Assembly: GCA_002314715.1 (NCBI GenBank)
Contig: DCGY01000056.1
Span: 1-17,229 of the forward strand
Direction: 5' to 3'
Source of the DNA: Lachnospiraceae bacterium UBA1766
Lineage (GTDB): Bacteria > Bacillota > Clostridia > Lachnospirales > Lachnospiraceae
DNA: 17,229 nt
Below, piece by piece: positions 15,201 through 17,229 of this stretch. The translations under genes were made by a program, and so were the position numbers. Each line of letters opens with the position of its first letter. Position 1 is the first letter of the stretch. The notes under the pieces were generated by a model. The model searched no databases. It was not told the origin of the DNA and worked only from the letters and a program-made list of their open reading frames with translations.

Positions 15201-16781
15201 GCGGGAAAAGCCGGTATAGATATGCCGGATAAGAATTGTCCGGTATGCGGGAAGCTTTTGCATAAGGATGGATTTGATATCCCCTTTGAAACCTTCCTGG
15301 GATTTAAGGGAGATAAGGAGCCGGATATCGACTTGAATTTCTCCGGTGAATACCAGTCCAAGGCGCATAAATACACAGAAGTTATTTTTGGAGCCGGACA
15401 AACCTTCCGCGCAGGTACCATCGGTACTTTGGCGGACAAGACGGCATATGGTTATGTAAAGCATTACTTTGAGGAACGTGGAAAGACCAAGCGCAGAAGT
15501 GAGATGGAGCGAATTGCGGTAGGCTGTACCGGCGTCCGCCGAAGCAGCGGTCAGCATCCCGGCGGTATTGTTGTATTGCCTTTGGGGCAGGATATTAATT
15601 CCTTTACTCCGGTGCAGCATCCGGCCAATGATATGACCACCGACACAGTAACCACGCATTTCGATTATCACTCCATTGACCATAACCTTTTAAAACTGGA
15701 TATTCTGGGACACGATGATCCTACCATGATTCGTATGCTGCAGGATTTGACCGGTATTGACCCGATTACCATTCCTTTGGACGGACAGGATGTTATGAGC
15801 CTGTTCCAAAATACGGAAGCTTTGGGAATTACACCGGACCAAATCGGTGGCACTAAGCTGGGAGCCTTGGGTATCCCGGAATTTGGTACGGATTTTGCGA
15901 TGCAGATGGTTATCGATGCGCAACCCAAGTCTTTTTCCGATCTGGTGCGTATCTCCGGACTGTCCCACGGTACCGATGTATGGCTGGGAAATGCCCAGGA
16001 TTTGATTAAATCCGGTACAGCCACCATTTCTACCGCCATCTGTACCCGAGACGATATTATGACCTATCTGATTGGTAAAGGAGTGGAGTCTGAAAAGTCC
16101 TTTAAGATTATGGAAGCGGTTCGAAAAGGAATTGTAGCAAAAGGCAAGGCGGACAAATGGGATGAGTGGGTGGAAGATATGCGTGCCCATGACGTGCCCG
16201 AATGGTATATTGGCTCCTGTAAGAAGATTAAATACATGTTCCCCAAGGCCCATGCGGCGGCCTACGTTATGATGGCATGGAGAATTGCTTACTGCAAGAT
16301 TCATTATCCATTGGCTTATTACGGGGCATTCTTCAGTATTCGAGCCAAGGCCTTCTCCTATGAACTTATGTGTCAGGGAAAGAAGCATTTGGAAACCATT
16401 ATGGAAGACTACAAGAAGCGTGAGGATACCTTGTCCAAGAAGGAGAAGGATGCCTATTCCGACATGCGAATTGTGCAGGAAATGTATGCCAGAGGATATG
16501 ACTTTATGCCGATAGACCTGTTTGTGGTAAAATCCAGGTCCTTCCAGATTGTAGACAACAAACTGATGCCGTCCCTTATTAGTATAGAAGGAATGGGTGA
16601 AAAAGCGGCAGATGGTGTGGTGGAAGCGGCCAAGGATGGTCCCTTCCTGTCCAAGGATGATTTCAAGAGCCGAACCAAGGTTTCGCAAACGGTATGTGAT
16701 TTGATGGATCAATTAGGTCTGTTGGGAGATCTACCGGAAAGTAACCAGATCAGTCTGTTCGATTTTGTGGGGCAGAATTAA
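12225..16781 (+). CDS. polC: DNA polymerase III alpha subunit, Gram-positive PolC type
   Basis: PolC is the main replicative DNA polymerase of low-GC Gram-positive bacteria and carries its own proofreading exonuclease. At 1518 residues it is slightly longer than Bacillus PolC (about 1437). Domains in order are: an N-terminal tau-binding-like region (about 1-165); a charged low-complexity linker (about 190-255); the OB fold (about 265-365); a PHP domain beginning at H383-C-H385; and the DEDDh exonuclease inserted in the PHP domain, with D489/E491 (FDIETTG), HNANFD (569-574, D574) and HHRAVDD (626-632). The PHP domain then resumes. The polymerase follows, with GSRGS (948-952), a zinc site C976, C979, C1005, C1008, and catalytic D1034/D1036 (PDIDLNF). 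The C-terminal part contains the HhH region. All catalytic residues are present. ATG 12225 is three bases after ispG; GGAG at 12211-12214 may serve as ribosome site. Confidence 0.98.
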   Translation: MNKSFFEAFPTLQLNKALHDMMEQTEVEKVSADRKKTFIHIYLRSTHLIQKKDIWTVEKEIKKQFFPQNAISIKIMERFELSAQYTPEKLMDVYRESILEEIREYNHMEYNAIKTAQVSYPEENKILFDMRESVLTRSLEEDIHRVLDKIFVERCGFSVQIGITYHESEEASHSEEDEQRIELRVKEIARRLNPQEGVEPDAREDAKPAEASEQKKAEEPKEKAAPKEKGGKFTKGGFGDRDGGRDLNRPLKRSDNPDVIFGRDVEEEAVSIEEIIGEIGEVVIRGQLVNLETRDIKNEKTIVSFNVTDFTDTITVKLFVKTEQVGELTGGLKPGAFIKLKGIAMMDKFDHELTIGSIAGIKKISDFRVSRSDTAVKKRVELHCHTKMSDMDGVSEAKDLVKRAYKWGHRAIAITDHGVVQGFTDANHLWDDLWKDEKKKREGDGDEHPDKQNFFKILYGVEGYLVDDLREIVTGEDGQTLEDDFVVFDIETTGFSPVNNRIIEIGAVKVSGGEIVDRFSTFVNPNVPIPFEIEKLTGIRDDMVMEAPGIETILPEFLAFSEGCVMVAHNANFDMSFIMENCKRMGLPNTFTYVDTVGISRTLLPDQAKHTLDAVAKTLGISLENHHRAVDDAEATAHIFVAFIKMLREEKVNTLKELNELGDNSLDLIKKSSSYHVIILAKNDMGRTNLYRLVSDSHLKYYNRHPRIPKSQVMKYREGLIVGSACEAGELYRALLDEQSDEQIARIVSFYDYLEVQPTGNNQFMIASDRVRNVNSVEDIQNINRKIVSLGEQFHKPVVATCDVHFMDPEDEIYRRIIMAGKGFADADDQAPLYLHTTEEMLNEFSYLGSDKAYEIVVRNTNMIADMVETISPVRPDKCPPVIPNSDVMLTEICYNRAHELYGPQLPEIVEARLKRELNSIISNGFAVMYIIAQKLVWKSVEDGYLVGSRGSVGSSFVATMAGITEVNPLSPHYYCDACHYVDFEEEDVKAYAGKAGIDMPDKNCPVCGKLLHKDGFDIPFETFLGFKGDKEPDIDLNFSGEYQSKAHKYTEVIFGAGQTFRAGTIGTLADKTAYGYVKHYFEERGKTKRRSEMERIAVGCTGVRRSSGQHPGGIVVLPLGQDINSFTPVQHPANDMTTDTVTTHFDYHSIDHNLLKLDILGHDDPTMIRMLQDLTGIDPITIPLDGQDVMSLFQNTEALGITPDQIGGTKLGALGIPEFGTDFAMQMVIDAQPKSFSDLVRISGLSHGTDVWLGNAQDLIKSGTATISTAICTRDDIMTYLIGKGVESEKSFKIMEAVRKGIVAKGKADKWDEWVEDMRAHDVPEWYIGSCKKIKYMFPKAHAAAYVMMAWRIAYCKIHYPLAYYGAFFSIRAKAFSYELMCQGKKHLETIMEDYKKREDTLSKKEKDAYSDMRIVQEMYARGYDFMPIDLFVVKSRSFQIVDNKLMPSLISIEGMGEKAADGVVEAAKDGPFLSKDDFKSRTKVSQTVCDLMDQLGLLGDLPESNQISLFDFVGQN

Positions 16782-16851
16782 GGAAATAAGGTCGTAAAAG
16801 AAAGGAAAAACAGGCTGTTGAAAAAATTGTTTAAAATTTTCAAAAAAAAGC
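16782..16851 (+). other. AT-rich spacer after polC, no clear terminator
   Basis: This 70-base stretch contains only an AT-rich imperfect hairpin (TTGAAAA at about 16818 with TTTTCAA at about 16837), followed by an A run and not a T run. It is therefore not a convincing plus-strand terminator for polC. Read-through of polC into the tRNA is possible. Confidence 0.5.
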
Positions 16852-16880
16852 TTGCAATTTCCTGGCTGATGTATTATTAT
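16852..16880 (+). promoter_or_regulatory. Promoter of the tRNA-Glu gene
   Basis: TTGCAA at 16852-16857, a 17-base spacer and TATTAT at 16875-16880 form a near-consensus sigma-A promoter. It lies about 40 bases ahead of the mature tRNA. The leader holds a small six-bp hairpin, AGTTGA/TCAACT (16893-16898 with 16903-16908), that RNase P would remove. Confidence 0.75.
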
Positions 16881-16921
16881 ATGCAAGTACCGAGTTGAGA
16901 CATCAACTTGGAAGTGCATAT

Positions 16922-16993
16922 GGCTGATTGGTCAAGCGGTTAAGACGTCGCCCTCTCACGGCGAAAACAGGGGTTCGATTCCCCTATCAGCTG
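16922..16993 (+). tRNA. tRNA-Glu, anticodon CTC (reads GAG)
   Basis: The cloverleaf folds fully. The acceptor stem is GGCTGAT with ATCAGCT. The D stem is GTC/GAC. The anticodon stem is TCGCC/GGCGA around loop CTCTCAC (anticodon CTC). The four-base variable loop is AAAC, and the T stem is AGGGG/CCCCT around TTCGATT. The discriminator is G73 (base 16993) and CCA is not encoded. The only weak pair is G1-U72 at the end of the acceptor stem. Anticodon and D-arm are typical of glutamate tRNA. A second Glu tRNA with TTC anticodon is expected elsewhere in the genome to read GAA. Confidence 0.95.
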
Positions 16994-16998
16994 TTATT

Positions 16999-17027
16999 AA
17001 ACCTCGAAGAATTCTTCGAGGTTTTTT
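16999..17027 (+). terminator. Intrinsic terminator of tRNA-Glu
   Basis: A perfect 24-base palindrome (17000-17023, 5' arm AACCTCGAAGAA) with GAATTC at its centre is followed by T22-T27 of the 17000 block. It starts seven bases after the tRNA and should end the transcript. Confidence 0.93.
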
Positions 17028-17088
17028 GTTGCCCCGAAAACAAAACCAAGCGCCTGCAAAGCAGGCATTTGGTTTTGGACGGGGCAAC
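17028..17088. other. 61-base three-tier nested hairpin
   Basis: Three perfect helices are nested. GTTGCCCCG (17028-17036) pairs with CGGGGCAAC (17080-17088). CAAAACCAA (17041-17049) pairs with TTGGTTTTG (17069-17077). GCCTGC (17052-17057) pairs with GCAGGC (17061-17066) over an AAA loop. Small asymmetric internal loops (AAAA/GA and GC/AT) separate them. It begins at the base after the terminator T run, has no T tract of its own on the plus strand and codes for nothing convincing. It may be a palindromic dispersed repeat, a structured RNA or part of a mobile miniature element. Confidence 0.85.
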
Positions 17089-17093
17089 ATGAA

Positions 17094-17146
17094 ATAAACG
17101 CATAAGTCGCGAAAGCGACGACTCTGCGAAAGCAGAGGGCGTTTAT
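17094..17146. other. Predicted three-way-junction fold with two GAAA tetraloops
   Basis: The closing stem pairs ATAAACGC (17094-17101) with GCGTTTAT (17139-17146). Inside are two hairpins, GTCGC-GAAA-GCGAC (17106-17119) and CTCTGC-GAAA-GCAGAG (17122-17137). All three helices are perfect and both loops are GNRA tetraloops. The regularity argues for selection or for a repeat element and against chance. Confidence 0.75.
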
Positions 17147-17198
17147 GAATGCAGGACGAAAGCGACGACTCTGCGAAAGCAGAGGGCGTTTATGAATG
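17110..17198. repeat. Two 42-base identical direct repeats, 47-base period
   Basis: Bases 17110-17151 and 17157-17198 are identical over 42 bases, starting CGAAAGCGACG and ending GTTTATGAATG, separated by five bases. Each contains the CTCTGC-GAAA-GCAGAG hairpin and a GCGTTTAT arm. Only the first copy has the 5' GTCGC arm that completes the other hairpin. The pattern looks like the start of a repeat array or a partial duplication of the junction element. The remaining bases 17199-17229 show no gene, though ATG at 17223 could be a start running off the window. Confidence 0.9.
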
Positions 17199-17229
17199 TA
17201 GGGGACACTAAAATACATAGGTATGAAAC

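Noticed and set aside
14760..15683. Minus-strand 307-codon open frame inside polC
   Set aside because: It is a shadow of the strongly conserved PolC frame, without a ribosome site or recognisable domains.
16818..16850. AT-rich hairpin as polC terminator
   Set aside because: The stem is weak and imperfect, and an A run follows where a T run would be needed on this strand.
16997..17218. Minus-strand 73-codon open frame across the terminator and repeats
   Set aside because: It runs through the tRNA terminator palindrome, the nested hairpin and both direct repeats, has no good ribosome site and is explained by repeat structure.

Overview
The window is a stretch of chromosome from a low-to-mid GC, spore-forming Clostridia bacterium, most likely Lachnospiraceae. 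The reasons are the Gram-positive PolC replicase, a sporulation sigma-K, a tRNA without encoded CCA, AAGGAG-type ribosome binding sites, and a surface protein with repeats of a kind common in that family. Assignment to family is inference from protein character, not from a search.

Layout. Bases 1-7434 hold five plus-strand genes with short gaps: the 3' part of a repeat-rich surface protein, a CHASE2-adenylate/guanylate cyclase, a membrane-anchored NHL beta-propeller protein, lepA (EF4) and hemW (overlapping lepA by 14 bases). A strong intrinsic terminator at 7440-7469 closes this block. Next come sigK (7547-8188, TTG start, no pro-sequence, sigma-K-like promoter), comM/yifB (8319-9860) and dprA (9869-11020), the last two acting on incoming or recombining DNA. 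After a 145-base gap with a promoter candidate come ispG (isoprenoid MEP pathway) and polC (replicative DNA polymerase), 3 bases apart. The window ends with a tRNA-Glu(CTC) gene with its own promoter and terminator, then about 170 bases of dense non-coding structure: a three-tier nested hairpin and a 47-base-period tandem repeat carrying GAAA-capped hairpins.

Function. Most genes are core housekeeping (translation, heme handling, isoprenoids, replication) or sporulation and DNA-uptake functions. The two regions that the known genes do not fully explain are the surface protein-cyclase-propeller trio at the left end, which looks like an envelope-sensing and nucleotide-signalling unit, and the structured repeat block at the right end. 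I see no phage, transposase, CRISPR array or defence system.
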